Source of the DNA: M3007 sp039804245
GTDB taxonomy: Bacteria > Bacteroidota > Bacteroidia > Chitinophagales > Saprospiraceae
NCBI GenBank assembly: GCA_039804245.1
Contig: JBDLWO010000210.1
Span: forward strand, 1 to 64,000
Reading direction: 5' to 3'
Length of the DNA stretch: 64,000 nt
The notes under the pieces are model-generated. The model made no database searches. It was not told the origin of the DNA and saw nothing but the letters and a program-made list of their open reading frames with translations. Positions 33,494 through 43,395 of this stretch are shown here, piece after piece. Positions within the stretch are counted from its first letter, which is position 1. Each line of letters opens with the position of its first letter. The translations under genes were made by a program, and so were the position numbers.

Positions 33494-35674
33494 TTATCCT
33501 TTCAATTTATCATCAAGGAATCTGGTCATCATCGTGAAGAGATGAATCCGTGCATTTCCCCCGCCAATACCGTGATTTCTGTTAGGGTATATCATGCTGT
33601 CGAATTGTTTGTTCGCAGCTATGAGTTTGTTAACCATCTCCGCTGAATGTTGAAAATGTACATTGTCATCAGCAATACCGTGTACAAGCAGGTAGTTACC
33701 CTGAAGCTGATCCGCAAAGTTGACAGGTGAATTCTGCTCATAACCATCCTTGTTCTCCAGGTATGTCTGCATATAACGCTCCGTATAGACAGAATCGTAC
33801 CACTTCCAGTTGGTTACCGGCGCTACCGCAATAGCCGCCTTGAACACTTCTTTACCCTTCAGCAAACAATTACTCGACATGTAACCTCCGTAACTCCATC
33901 CAAATATCCCGATTCGCTTCGGATCAACGTAGGGTAATGTACCCAGGTATTTCGCCGCCTCAATCTGATCAATCACTTCATAATGACCCAATTGCCTGTA
34001 GGTCATTTTCTTGAAGGTCTCTCCGCGAGCGCCCGTACCCCTGTTGTCCACACAGGCAACTACATATCCACGCTGTGCCAGCATCTGAAACCACCAGTAG
34101 TTGGCTCCCTTCCAGGCATCGGTAACCTGCTGACTGCCCGGACCTCCGTAAACGAACATGAGAACCGGCAGTTGTTTCCCGCTGTATTCACTACCCTCCG
34201 GACGTATCATCCAGCCATTAAGTTTGACATTTTCTGACGTGTTGAACTGAAAAAACTTAACCGGCAACACCCCATACTCCGACATTTTTTCCATTAGTGC
34301 ACTGTTTTTTTCCAGTTCACGCACAACTTTACCCTCCCGATCACAAACGGTGTAAACCGGAGGCCTGTTTGCCGCAGAAAATGAATGGATATAATAATCA
34401 AAGGTACTGCTGAACTGTGCAGAACAGGTTCCTTCCTCCTGACTGATTTTTTTCAGTTTGTCCCCTCCGGTACTCGTTGTGTAAATCTCTCTTCCGGACG
34501 GATCTTTCATGGCCGCCTGAAAGTAAACCTGCCCGTTTTTCTCATCAAGACCATAATAAGCTGTTACCTCCCAGTCTCCCCGGGTAATGGCCGCAACCTG
34601 TTTTCCGGACATATCATAACGATACAGATGATTGAAGCCGCTCTTTTCACTTTGCATGATGAAACCGGCACCGTCCGACAAAAAATCAATATCGTGAAGA
34701 TCTATGTAATACTGGTTCTGTTCTTCCAGTAGCAGCTGGCAGGAGCCGGTCTGTGCCTCGGCAAGCCAGAGCCGCTGTATGTTCTGGTGGCGGTTCATCC
34801 AGGTGAGACAAAGCCTGCCATCCGGTGTCCACGCAATTCTCGGAATATAATCGTCAAAACGACCATCAACGGAAACCCGGCCCGGTATGGCAACAGGCAG
34901 CATGCGCCGATCGTCAAGATGGTATATGAAAGCTCCGACAACTGCATTATTCTCCCCCACTTTCGGATATTTGAATGTAACCTGTTCGGGATATACTCCG
35001 TTTCGGTACATCTCCATGGTCATTTCAGGCACTTCGCGCTCGTCAAAACGAATAAATGCAAGGTTTTTACCGTCAGAACTCCACTGATAGGCTCTTACAA
35101 GCTCAAATTCTTCTTCATATACCCAGTCAGAGGAGCCGTTTATAATAGCGTTCTTCTCTCCATCGGTGGTAATACGAACAAGCTCTCCGGTAGACAGATT
35201 TTTGTAGTACAAATCGTTTCCTGATACAAATGCCACCTTCGTTGCATCCGGAGAAAATGCAGCATCACGCTGTTTGCTCCCTTCATATATTCTTGTAAGC
35301 TGGCGACTGGACAGGTCGAGTACGTAATAGTCTGCATCCGAACTCCAGCGGTATATCTGGTTACTTCCCACGGAAAGCAACATTTTCGACTCATCTCCGG
35401 AAAACTGGTAGCTGTCAAATGTGTTTTTCCATCCGGAAGCCGGGCTTTTCAGATTGGTGGCGTCAAATATGGTATCTGTGGCCTTTCCGGTACGCAGATC
35501 GTACGCTACAATAGCACTACCCTCCTGCCGGGTAAAACGCACACCGTCATTCATGAAATTGAATCCGGGAACGCCTTTGGCTGAAAATGTTCCTTTCTGC
35601 CAGATATCTTCCAGTGTAATCTGTTTCTGCGAAAACAGGGAAATCGGAAAGAGAAAGAAAAGAATATACCTCAT
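33494..35674 (-). CDS. Dipeptidyl-peptidase IV (S9B family)
   Basis: An exported serine peptidase that removes X-Pro dipeptides from peptide N-termini. The 726-residue protein has a signal peptide (MRYILFFLFPISLFS), an N-terminal beta-propeller (residues about 40-480) and a C-terminal alpha/beta hydrolase domain. The catalytic triad is S594 in GWSYGGYM, D669 in GIADDNVH and H701 in NRNHGIGG. The Glu pair that anchors the substrate N-terminus is present in DWVYEEEFELVRAY. Its promoter TAGATTTG is at 35703-35710, divergent from the TonB receptor. It probably works in periplasmic peptide use. Confidence 0.95.
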   Translation of the reverse strand: MRYILFFLFPISLFSQKQITLEDIWQKGTFSAKGVPGFNFMNDGVRFTRQEGSAIVAYDLRTGKATDTIFDATNLKSPASGWKNTFDSYQFSGDESKMLLSVGSNQIYRWSSDADYYVLDLSSRQLTRIYEGSKQRDAAFSPDATKVAFVSGNDLYYKNLSTGELVRITTDGEKNAIINGSSDWVYEEEFELVRAYQWSSDGKNLAFIRFDEREVPEMTMEMYRNGVYPEQVTFKYPKVGENNAVVGAFIYHLDDRRMLPVAIPGRVSVDGRFDDYIPRIAWTPDGRLCLTWMNRHQNIQRLWLAEAQTGSCQLLLEEQNQYYIDLHDIDFLSDGAGFIMQSEKSGFNHLYRYDMSGKQVAAITRGDWEVTAYYGLDEKNGQVYFQAAMKDPSGREIYTTSTGGDKLKKISQEEGTCSAQFSSTFDYYIHSFSAANRPPVYTVCDREGKVVRELEKNSALMEKMSEYGVLPVKFFQFNTSENVKLNGWMIRPEGSEYSGKQLPVLMFVYGGPGSQQVTDAWKGANYWWFQMLAQRGYVVACVDNRGTGARGETFKKMTYRQLGHYEVIDQIEAAKYLGTLPYVDPKRIGIFGWSYGGYMSSNCLLKGKEVFKAAIAVAPVTNWKWYDSVYTERYMQTYLENKDGYEQNSPVNFADQLQGNYLLVHGIADDNVHFQHSAEMVNKLIAANKQFDSMIYPNRNHGIGGGNARIHLFTMMTRFLDDKLKG

Positions 35675-35702
35675 AAACAGTGTTTTTGCTTTTTGAATTT
35701 CG

Positions 35703-35710
35703 CAAATCTA
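35703..35710 (-). promoter_or_regulatory. -7 promoter box of the DPP IV gene
   Basis: Minus-strand TAGATTTG matches TAnnTTTG, 29 bases before the ATG at 35674. Confidence 0.55.
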
Positions 35711-35744
35711 ACGGCATTTGACCAAATGGTTGACTGTAACGGGT

Positions 35745-35752
35745 TACTTTTG
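35745..35752 (+). promoter_or_regulatory. -7 promoter box of the second TonB receptor
   Basis: TACTTTTG, an exact match, lies 21 bases before the GTG start at 35773. Confidence 0.7.
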
Positions 35753-35772
35753 CTGCCAAATTACCCTCAGCC

Positions 35773-38133
35773 GTGAAAGTACACCTTATTTTGATCCCGT
35801 TATTACTCCCTTTTCTTTCTCTGGCACAGGAGGAAAATGTACTCCGCCTCACTCCGGAACGCCTGACTGAAAACGATGTACTGAGTCTCGATTTGTCAGG
35901 AAAGGAGACAATGGTTATTTCTGCTACCAGAACTCCCGAAAAGGCTGATGAACAGCCCTTCACTGTTTGGGTCATTACAGCCGAAGAAATTTTACAGAAC
36001 GGATTCGTCACGCTTGGCGACGTTTTGCGCGCCGCTCCCGGTATCCGTGTATCTCAACCCGGGAACGCGCTGGAAGGAGAAACTTTTATGGTCAGGGGCC
36101 TCTCCGGTAATCAGTATATGAAGGTGCTGATCAACGATGTGCCCATCAAGGCTGCCATTGCTCCGGGTATGTCTATCGGTGCCCAGCTGCCCATCCGGCA
36201 GGCAGAACGAATTGAGGTGGCTTACGGACCGGCAGGGGCGATCTACGGAGAGGAGGCCTGTACAGGGGTTATCAATATCATTCTCAAGGAAACGGAACGC
36301 CCGGTCTATACACAAGCCGATCTGTCATTCGGACGGTTCAATTACAACAGCCTCGACCTGATGTTTGGCGGAAAACTGGGTCGAGACCGGAATATTTTCA
36401 GGTATAGTATATATGGAAGCAGTACCATCCGCGATAACGCAGATTATTACTATGATCGGGAACTGTTCAATACCAACCGGTATTTACCATTCGGACTCGA
36501 CTCCAACGTTTATGTACAAAACAACAACTACAGGGGTGTCTCCTCTGCCAAAGACAGTATAGCCCGAACCAATACGCTTCCGCATGAAAGCCGTATGTTC
36601 GGTGTGAATATGACCTGGCGGGGCCTGCACTTCACATACCACCGGTTGTCGCGGTTCGACAGGAGTGTACTCGGCCTTAACCCGCTCGCCGTTTCTTATG
36701 CCAATCCGTCAAACAGAATTGCCGAGCGACTCGAAACCTTCTCTATGGGATTTCAGAGAAGTCGATCCAGATGGACTACTTATAACACATTTGCCCTGGA
36801 AAGTTATCAGATCAGAAATTCTTCCACCACCAATTATGTGTTCGACCGACTGAGTGCCGCCAATTTTGTTGCCCGACGCCAAACCGGCATGTCGGCTCAG
36901 GATGAAGCAGAACTGTTGAAGCGAATCTATAACTGGTATGCCTCCGACGAAAGATATACCATCGCCAACGGAGCCGATCTCCGCATCGAATCACGTATGC
37001 AGGCATCTGTAGGCGCCAAAACAGTACTGCACGCCGGTGGACAGTTTCACGGCGGACTCGGTATACCTGCAGGATCTTATTACCAGGTACCTGTATCGGT
37101 TTCTCTGGACGGCACATTAAGCCCAAACCCGCCACTCGCTATCACCCCGGAAACAGAAATTCTGGCGGATGGTAATTTCTTCGCCCACCTTGACTACCAT
37201 GGCCCCCAACTTCACCTGATCGGAGGTGGCTCGCTCAATATAGCCTCCGGACAAAATGTTCGTCTGGCGCCCCGACTGGGCATCTCTTACATGATTGACA
37301 GTTCCTGGGTGCTCCGGGCCAACGCATCCACCGGATTCAGACACGGCTCGCTCTACGGAAATTTCAACTCTTTCATCATTGATCCCACCCAAAATCCGGT
37401 TTTCAAACTGACCGCCAATGCTGGCTCTGGCGCCACAGAGTCGTTCTTCGGCTCCGAACTCGGCATCCGGTTTAATTCCTCCGGCGGAAGTGGTGCCGAA
37501 ATTCTTGGCTTCTGGCAACGCGCCGATAACCTGTACAGACCGGGGTATTTACTGCAGAATAATGACAATACCTGGTACTACGGGTATCTGAATTCTCCGG
37601 AAAAAGCCTGTACGCTGCTGGGAACGCAGCTGATCGCGCGAATCGGCAACAGAACACTGCTGGATACACCTGTTTCAAAAAAATCAGGCAGAACAATCCG
37701 TATTTCCGCCAAATCTGAGTGCTATGTGCAGTACGCCCGCGGCCGGGAGCTACATGGCTATAATCTGCCTGACCTGAATTTTATTCCCAATATGCCAGCC
37801 TGGATCATTCAGTGGCGCAACTATATTAAAATTAATAAAAAAACGGAACTGAACTTCGCTTTCACACATATCGGCGATTCAAAAAGCAAATCGGTTATTT
37901 ACAGTAGTCTCTATCAACTCAACTCCAGACCCGAATTACTCAGCCAGTATGGTACGGTGGATCTGACGGCACGGGTGTTTCTCAGCGAACAGTTTCTTGT
38001 CTATTGTAATATCATGAATGTCTTCGACCGCGAACACGCCGGCCTCGACGCCACGGGCTCCCCCGACGATCTGATTTACAATCCCCAACCCGGCAGATTT
38101 GTCCGCCTGGGCGTTAACTATAATATGAACTGA
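35773..38133 (+). CDS. TonB-dependent outer membrane receptor
   Basis: A 786-residue outer membrane transporter, starting at GTG 35773. It has a signal peptide (MKVHLILIPLLLPFLSLA), a short leader peptide with SATRTPEKADEQPFTVWVIT, a plug domain (GDVLRAAPGIRV, FMVRGLSGNQYMKVLINDVP, ERIEVAYGPAGAIYGEEACT) and a beta barrel ending in PGRFVRLGVNYNMN. No N-terminal carboxypeptidase-like domain is present. Nothing next to it identifies the substrate; it is not next to a SusD-type gene. It is divergent from the DPP IV gene, which would fit a role in peptide- or cofactor-linked uptake (inference). Confidence 0.92.
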   Translation: MKVHLILIPLLLPFLSLAQEENVLRLTPERLTENDVLSLDLSGKETMVISATRTPEKADEQPFTVWVITAEEILQNGFVTLGDVLRAAPGIRVSQPGNALEGETFMVRGLSGNQYMKVLINDVPIKAAIAPGMSIGAQLPIRQAERIEVAYGPAGAIYGEEACTGVINIILKETERPVYTQADLSFGRFNYNSLDLMFGGKLGRDRNIFRYSIYGSSTIRDNADYYYDRELFNTNRYLPFGLDSNVYVQNNNYRGVSSAKDSIARTNTLPHESRMFGVNMTWRGLHFTYHRLSRFDRSVLGLNPLAVSYANPSNRIAERLETFSMGFQRSRSRWTTYNTFALESYQIRNSSTTNYVFDRLSAANFVARRQTGMSAQDEAELLKRIYNWYASDERYTIANGADLRIESRMQASVGAKTVLHAGGQFHGGLGIPAGSYYQVPVSVSLDGTLSPNPPLAITPETEILADGNFFAHLDYHGPQLHLIGGGSLNIASGQNVRLAPRLGISYMIDSSWVLRANASTGFRHGSLYGNFNSFIIDPTQNPVFKLTANAGSGATESFFGSELGIRFNSSGGSGAEILGFWQRADNLYRPGYLLQNNDNTWYYGYLNSPEKACTLLGTQLIARIGNRTLLDTPVSKKSGRTIRISAKSECYVQYARGRELHGYNLPDLNFIPNMPAWIIQWRNYIKINKKTELNFAFTHIGDSKSKSVIYSSLYQLNSRPELLSQYGTVDLTARVFLSEQFLVYCNIMNVFDREHAGLDATGSPDDLIYNPQPGRFVRLGVNYNMN

Positions 38134-38194
38134 ATTTTCCGGAAATCATGCTGTTCTGTAACTAATGTCACCGTGGCAGATTCGCAATTGCCTG

Positions 38195-38202
38195 CACCTT
38201 TG
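38195..38202 (+). promoter_or_regulatory. Variant -7 box of osmC-thioredoxin
   Basis: CACCTTTG in the context GCACCTTTGTACTGTCAAT, 65 bases before ATG 38267. It shares 18 of 19 bases with the small RNA promoter at 5794-5812. Confidence 0.5.
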
Positions 38203-38266
38203 TACTGTCAATGCAATTTTTCGCCCGCTTCTCAGGAAGCAGGCGACTCACTATAAAAAGACAGTC

Positions 38267-38713
38267 ATGGAACAACCAATGATTTTCAAGCTCATAGCCG
38301 GACTTCATGAAAACGGTGTAACTTTACTCAACGCTCATGGCGTATCCCCCGGTATTGAATCAGCTACTCCACCCGAATTCGGAGGAAAAGAGGGATTATG
38401 GTCACCAGAAACACTGCTCGTCGGTGCCGCTGCAGGTTGTTTTATCAACACATTTCAGTTCTTTGCCAAAAGAATGAAATTTGAATTCGATGGTATCTCC
38501 TGCGAAGCCGAGGGAGCCGTTGAGCGAGTGGATGGCAAATCTGTTTTCACAGGCATAACGATTTACCCCACAATTATGATCACAGACGAATCACTCCGCC
38601 CGGTTATCCTGGATGCTGTCGAAAAGTCCCACCGCTATTGCCTGGTTTCCAACTCGCTCAAGTGCCCGGTACAGATCAGAGAGAATATCCTGATTGCATC
38701 CGTGGTCGAATAA
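38267..38713 (+). CDS. OsmC/Ohr-family peroxide-detoxifying protein
   Basis: A 148-residue OsmC-family protein that reduces organic or inorganic hydroperoxides with a Cys pair. Catalytic C58 lies in VGAAAGCFINTF and the second cysteine is C125 or C133 in RYCLVSNSLKCPV. ATG 38267 (MEQPMIFK) is used; the upstream open frame would start before the promoter. It is followed 19 bases later by a thioredoxin gene on the same strand, which fits supply of reducing power. The subfamily (OsmC, Ohr or YhfA-like) cannot be fixed from sequence alone. Confidence 0.88.
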   Translation: MEQPMIFKLIAGLHENGVTLLNAHGVSPGIESATPPEFGGKEGLWSPETLLVGAAAGCFINTFQFFAKRMKFEFDGISCEAEGAVERVDGKSVFTGITIYPTIMITDESLRPVILDAVEKSHRYCLVSNSLKCPVQIRENILIASVVE

Positions 38714-38731
38714 AACTTGCTATACAAACAC

Positions 38732-39031
38732 ATGAAAGTCAATTTCTCAGACATTATCAACAGTGAAACACCCGTTTTGGTAGATTTCTACGCTGATTGG
38801 TGTGGACCGTGCAAGGTCATGGCTCCCATCCTCCAGGAGGTCAAAAGCAATATGGGCGATGAGGTCCGCATCATTAAAATTGATGTAGACAATAATCAGG
38901 CGCTGGCCGGACAGTACCGCATCATGAGTATCCCGACGCTTGTCATGTTTAAAAACGGGAAGGAAGTTTGGCGTCAGGTCGGTGTATTATCAGCGTCTGC
39001 CATCACGCAGAAGGTACGTACAGGCGCATAA
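38732..39031 (+). CDS. trxA: Thioredoxin
   Basis: A 99-residue cytoplasmic thioredoxin with the active site W23-C24-G25-P26-C27 in FYADWCGPCKVM, and the cis-proline loop SIPTLVMFKNG. It catalyses disulphide exchange with help from thioredoxin reductase, which is not in the window. ATG 38732 is preferred over the TTG at 38717. It follows the OsmC-type gene directly and ends at a bidirectional terminator facing alaS. Confidence 0.93.
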   Translation: MKVNFSDIINSETPVLVDFYADWCGPCKVMAPILQEVKSNMGDEVRIIKIDVDNNQALAGQYRIMSIPTLVMFKNGKEVWRQVGVLSASAITQKVRTGA

Positions 39032-39058
39032 CCATGAAAATAACCGTCTGAATATAAA

Positions 39059-39090
39059 ACAGGGGCGTCGGATCAGTCCGGTGCCCCTGT
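39059..39090. terminator. Bidirectional terminator between thioredoxin and alaS
   Basis: Perfect ACAGGGGC/GCCCCTGT stem around a 16-base loop with further inner pairing. T-rich on the minus side (TTTTATATT) and weakly on the plus side. Confidence 0.7.
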
Positions 39091-39096
39091 CGTTTA

Positions 39097-41748
39097 TCAG
39101 TTCAGATAGTTTTTGATGCTATCCACGGCATCTTTCAGTCCGGCAGCATCTGTACCACCCGCTGTGGCGAAGCCGGGCTGACCGCCCCCGCCGCCTTTCA
39201 GGTATTTCTGTGCCAGTTCGCGCACCATAACACCGGCATTAAGACCCTTTTCCTTTACCAGGTTATCACTGACTTTAACCGTAAGTGACGGTTTGCCGTC
39301 TCCTGATACTACCCCGAAAGCAACAACAGCATTGCCGAGTTCCCGTTCGAGTTCCGCCGCAAGTGTCTTGACCGCATTGGCATCGTGAATAGGCAGTATC
39401 TGCGCGAGATAGTTGACACCGTTGAGTTGCTGCACCTGATTTCTGAGTCCATCGCGCAGTCCGTTGGCCTGTTCCTGAAGCAAGCGCTCTATCTGCTTCT
39501 GCAAACGCTTGTTTTCCTCCTGAAGGTCAGCCACAGCCTTGCCCGGATCTCTCGGATTTTTAAATGCATTGTCGTAGACTGACAGTCGCTCCAGCTGCTT
39601 GTCAATCCATTTTTCAGCTCCTTCGGCTGTTGTTGCCTCTATACGTCGCACACCGGCAGCTACAGCCGTCTCGGCCGTAACCCTGAACAGTCCGATCTGA
39701 CCAGTATTTTTCACATGGCAGCCACCGCACAACTCACGCGAATATCCAGGGTCAAATGTGATCATCCTGACTGTCTCTCCGTATTTTTCACCGAAAAGCA
39801 TCATAGCTCCCGCCTTTTTTGCCTCTTCTATGGGCAAGCTGCGGGCCTCTTCCAGCGTAATATTTTCCCTGATTTTTCTGTTTACGATCGCCTCGATACG
39901 GGAAATTTCCTCATCTGATACTTTCTGGAAGTGCTGGAAGTCGAAGCGGAGTGTCTGGTCATCCAGATATGATCCTTTCTGCTGTACGTGTGTGCCCAGT
40001 ACCTGACGAAGCGCCGCATGCAGCAGGTGGGTAGCCGAGTGGTTATTTTCGGTCAGACGGCGCTTTCGCTCGTCCACCCTGCAAACCACAGCAGGAGTGT
40101 CCATATTATCAGGCAATTGCTCCAGTATGTGTATAACCAGGTTGTTCTCTTTTTTGGTGTCGAGTACGCGAACGCGTTCATCACCAAAAGTCATATAGCC
40201 GGTGTCTCCAACCTGACCGCCACCCTCCGGATAAAACGGAGTACGGTTGAGTACAATCTGATACTGCGGTTGGTCTTTCACTTTTACCGTGCGGTACTTG
40301 GTGACATAGCTGTTTTCTGTCTCAAGCTCATCGTAGCCCACAAAGGCGACGTCCGACTCGTCGCGAAGCACCATCCAGTCACCAACCTGTTTGGCAGCAT
40401 CCTTGCGCGAACGGGCCTTCTGCTCAGCCAGAGCCTGTGTGAATCCCTCTTCATCTACAGCAAGCCCCTTTTCACGCGCCAGCAGACGGGTAAGGTCTAT
40501 CGGGAAACCATACGTATCAAGCAATTCGAATGCCTGAGTGCCGGCAACTGTTTTGTCTTTTATTTCAAGTTGATCGAAACGCTTCAGGCCTGACTCCAGG
40601 GTTCTGAGGAAAGATTTTTCCTCTTCCAGCAGCACCCTGACGATGAAGTCCTGCTGCGCTTCCAGCTCCGGAAATATATCATTCATTTCTCTGGCTAGTA
40701 CCGGGAAAAGACGATAAAGCACTGGCTCTCTCAACTCAAGAAATGAATAATAGTAACGAACGCCCCGTCGAAGTATACGCCGGATAACGTATCCGGCACC
40801 TGTATTGGATGGCAGCTCTCCGTCGGCAATGGCAAAACTCACCGCCCGGAGGTGATCGGCTACCACGCGCATGGCTATATCTTTTTTCAGTGTAGCCGGA
40901 TCAGCACCCGTATTGGGATAAGTATCCTGATATTTGTGTCCGCACAGGTCGCCCAGCAGATTGAACAGTGGCAACCACAAATCAGTAGCGTAATTGGAGG
41001 TTGTTTGCTGAACCGCGCGGCAAAGGCGCTCGAAACCCATACCCGTGTCAACCGATTTGGCCGGCAACTCTTCGAGGGAACCGTCTGCCTTGCGCACAAA
41101 CTGCATAAACACGTTATTCCACACCTCTATCACGTTAGGGTCATCGGCATTCACCAGGGTGCGCCCGTCCACACGTGCGCGCTCATCTTCCGAACGCAGG
41201 TCAACATGAATTTCAGAACAGGGGCCACATGGACCGGTGTCTCCCATTTCCCAGAAATTCTCTTTTTTCCCGAAACGAAGGATACGGTCGGTCGGTAACA
41301 TGGTACTCCAAACATCATACGCCTCCTGATCAAAAGGCACTCCTTCTGCTTCATTTCCGGCAAAAACCGATACATAAAGCCGGTCCTTGGGTATTTTGTA
41401 AACATCCGTCAGCAACTCCCACGACCAGCGGAGAGCATCCTGCTTGAAGTAGTCGCCAAACGACCAGTTGCCCAGCATCTCAAACATGGTGTGGTGATAC
41501 CCATCGAACCCGACATCCTCGAGGTCGTTATGCTTTCCGCTTACCCGCAGGCATTTCTGTGTATCAGCTATACGTTTGGATGGCGGCGTCTGGTTGCCAA
41601 GGAAAAAATCCTTGAGCGGCGCCATACCTGAATTGATGAACATCAGCGTAGGGTCGCTCTTGGCAACCATAGGTGCAGATGGTATAATTTTATGCCCTTT
41701 GGAGGCAAAAAAATCGAGAAACTGACGGCGTATTTGTCGCGAAGTCAT
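39097..41748 (-). CDS. alaS: Alanyl-tRNA synthetase
   Basis: Charges tRNA-Ala and edits mischarged serine and glycine. The 883-residue class II enzyme has the catalytic core (IRRQFLDFFASKGH, APLKDFFLG, MFEMLGNWSFGDYFK), the tRNA-recognition region, an editing domain with HSATHLLHAAL and CGGCHV zinc-type residues, a coiled coil (LQEENKRLQKQIERLLQEQA) and the C-Ala domain ending GGGGQPGFATAGG. It follows a DUF4293 gene by 33 bases and shares its promoter at 42247-42254. Confidence 0.98.
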   Translation of the reverse strand: MTSRQIRRQFLDFFASKGHKIIPSAPMVAKSDPTLMFINSGMAPLKDFFLGNQTPPSKRIADTQKCLRVSGKHNDLEDVGFDGYHHTMFEMLGNWSFGDYFKQDALRWSWELLTDVYKIPKDRLYVSVFAGNEAEGVPFDQEAYDVWSTMLPTDRILRFGKKENFWEMGDTGPCGPCSEIHVDLRSEDERARVDGRTLVNADDPNVIEVWNNVFMQFVRKADGSLEELPAKSVDTGMGFERLCRAVQQTTSNYATDLWLPLFNLLGDLCGHKYQDTYPNTGADPATLKKDIAMRVVADHLRAVSFAIADGELPSNTGAGYVIRRILRRGVRYYYSFLELREPVLYRLFPVLAREMNDIFPELEAQQDFIVRVLLEEEKSFLRTLESGLKRFDQLEIKDKTVAGTQAFELLDTYGFPIDLTRLLAREKGLAVDEEGFTQALAEQKARSRKDAAKQVGDWMVLRDESDVAFVGYDELETENSYVTKYRTVKVKDQPQYQIVLNRTPFYPEGGGQVGDTGYMTFGDERVRVLDTKKENNLVIHILEQLPDNMDTPAVVCRVDERKRRLTENNHSATHLLHAALRQVLGTHVQQKGSYLDDQTLRFDFQHFQKVSDEEISRIEAIVNRKIRENITLEEARSLPIEEAKKAGAMMLFGEKYGETVRMITFDPGYSRELCGGCHVKNTGQIGLFRVTAETAVAAGVRRIEATTAEGAEKWIDKQLERLSVYDNAFKNPRDPGKAVADLQEENKRLQKQIERLLQEQANGLRDGLRNQVQQLNGVNYLAQILPIHDANAVKTLAAELERELGNAVVAFGVVSGDGKPSLTVKVSDNLVKEKGLNAGVMVRELAQKYLKGGGGGQPGFATAGGTDAAGLKDAVDSIKNYLN

Positions 41749-41781
41749 CTATTGACAGTTATATTCAGTTAATAAACGGAG

Positions 41782-42222
41782 TTATCTGAGCCGGTCAGAT
41801 GATCTGACAAGTTCCTCATCTTTTCTTATAAATCTGTTGGCTATCCACATAAGCAGCACTGAAAACGCAGGCAGAGCGATACCAGGCTGATAATGGATAT
41901 TCACCACCTCAGATCCCGCTTCCTGTATGATGATGAAGCACTGGGTGGCAACGCTTACCGCAAGTACGGCTCCGGCAAAAATAGCCAGCGTTGTAATACG
42001 AGACTGCGCCGGACGGTTCCTGTAAAGGAATATGGCTATCAATGCGAGTGTGAATGCCAGACCGGTGTTGATTTGTAACCCAATACGGTCGTTTACGCTG
42101 AATACGCCATCACTGAAGGAACCGGAAAGCCCCGACGCGGACTGCGCGTAAGGTAATAAGAACTGTAATCCCAGCGCAACAGCCGCCAGGAACAGCAAAA
42201 CGGTTTGAATACGTTGAATCAT
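41782..42222 (-). CDS. DUF4293-family four-helix membrane protein
   Basis: A 146-residue inner membrane protein with about four hydrophobic segments (TVLLFLAAVALGLQFLLPY, LQINTGLAFTLALIAIFLY, TTLAIFAGAVLAVSVATQCF, IALPAFSVLLMWIANRFI). The opening MIQRIQTVLLFLAA and general layout match DUF4293, a family found mainly in Bacteroidota and of unknown function. It lies upstream of alaS in the same transcript. Confidence 0.85.
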   Translation of the reverse strand: MIQRIQTVLLFLAAVALGLQFLLPYAQSASGLSGSFSDGVFSVNDRIGLQINTGLAFTLALIAIFLYRNRPAQSRITTLAIFAGAVLAVSVATQCFIIIQEAGSEVVNIHYQPGIALPAFSVLLMWIANRFIRKDEELVRSSDRLR

Positions 42223-42246
42223 GTAAATGCGGTTTTGTTACCGCCG

Positions 42247-42254
42247 CAAAAGTA
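42247..42254 (-). promoter_or_regulatory. -7 promoter box of DUF4293-alaS
   Basis: Minus-strand TACTTTTG, an exact match, 25 bases before the ATG at 42222. Confidence 0.7.
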
Positions 42255-42298
42255 CGGTGATTTGATGTGAAATGCGCTGTATGTATGAACGACTAAAC

Positions 42299-42529
42299 TT
42301 AGCCGGTAATCGGATGTATCTTCGACATGGTATAGGCGAACACACCGAAAAGCACACTTCCAATGACAAGGCCGAGTGACATCGGGCGGTCATCGCTGGT
42401 TTTATACATAAATATACCGGCAACAAGCCCCGCAGGAGCCAGTAAATACCAGATAATTACATACTGTAATACAGCGAATACACCGAATACGCCAAGCGTT
42501 CTGATGAGTGCGGGAATAACTTTGCTCAT
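42299..42529 (-). CDS. Small uncharacterised membrane protein
   Basis: I do not recognise this gene. It encodes 76 residues with two or three hydrophobic segments (IRTLGVFGVFAVLQYVIIWY, APAGLVAGIFMY, LGLVIGSVLFGVFAY). Hydrophobic pattern, ATG start and a separate position between the Crp gene and the DUF4293 gene make it a believable gene. No clear promoter was found. Confidence 0.65.
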   Translation of the reverse strand: MSKVIPALIRTLGVFGVFAVLQYVIIWYLLAPAGLVAGIFMYKTSDDRPMSLGLVIGSVLFGVFAYTMSKIHPITG

Positions 42530-42659
42530 GTATGTGCGATGTTGATGCCGGTTCAGGACTTTCTGCTGGTGGCAAATTGAGCGTTTTTGGACCCGATGTG
42601 AATATCCCTGACAGGCTTTTGTTTGAAAACAGGCTCAAATATCTAAAAAAAACGAATCC

Positions 42660-43364
42660 CTATATATCTCCTATTGAATGAAACAGTGCGTTTCTGTCCT
42701 TTATCCGCATGGTTCTGCCACGAGCAGCCACCCAGCCATTGCTCTTGAACTCTCCCAGTGTACGTACAGTTGTTTCTATGGTAGCTCCTATCATATCTGC
42801 CAGGTCTGTCCTTGAAAACAGAATAGTGGCTGGCTCCCGGCCCATTCCACCGAATTGTTTATCCAGAAACAACAGCCCGATGGCAAGGCGAACTCTGACC
42901 GGAAATCTCGCCAGATAAACAGTTCTGTTCACCCAGGCGGAAAATTCCTGACTGAGGGTCTGCAAAAGATTGTACGAAAAGTCCTGATGGTTTCTCACTA
43001 GTCGGAGAAAATCTTCCGTTGGAATGAAGGCGGTTTCGGTAACGCCGATGGCAATTCCTTCTATCGGGTACTGTTCCGATGTAAAATTCTGACGGTACCC
43101 CATCCAGTCGCCAGGCTTGTACACGTAAACCAGCTGTCTGTGTCCGCCTGGTGTAGTACTTGAAATTTTTACAAGACCCGATTTCAACCTGTAAATTCCG
43201 CGTGGAACCGCCCCCTGTTCGTAAAGTATATCCCCGTCCCGAAAGTACCTGGGCTCTGATACTCTTTCAATGGCCTCCAGTGTGGCTGCAGAAAGTCCGT
43301 TTGTCACCAGGTCATGGTGAAAAGACACAGACTCTACTAATCTGCCGATAGACTCAGTATGCAT
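42660..43364 (-). CDS. Crp/Fnr-family transcriptional regulator
   Basis: A 234-residue regulator. The N-terminal cyclic-nucleotide-binding-like domain (about 25-135) has YFRDGDILYEQGAVPRGIY and LVKISSTTPGGHRQLVYVYKPGDW. The C-terminal winged helix (about 150-225) has FSRTDLADMIGATIETTVRTLGEFKSNGW. No conserved cysteines for an iron-sulphur cluster as in Fnr. It lies downstream of the trehalase-gldG operon end. Effector and targets are unknown. Confidence 0.92.
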   Translation of the reverse strand: MHTESIGRLVESVSFHHDLVTNGLSAATLEAIERVSEPRYFRDGDILYEQGAVPRGIYRLKSGLVKISSTTPGGHRQLVYVYKPGDWMGYRQNFTSEQYPIEGIAIGVTETAFIPTEDFLRLVRNHQDFSYNLLQTLSQEFSAWVNRTVYLARFPVRVRLAIGLLFLDKQFGGMGREPATILFSRTDLADMIGATIETTVRTLGEFKSNGWVAARGRTMRIKDRNALFHSIGDI

Positions 43365-43395
43365 AAGACGATTTTACTGCGGATTATTAAAAAAA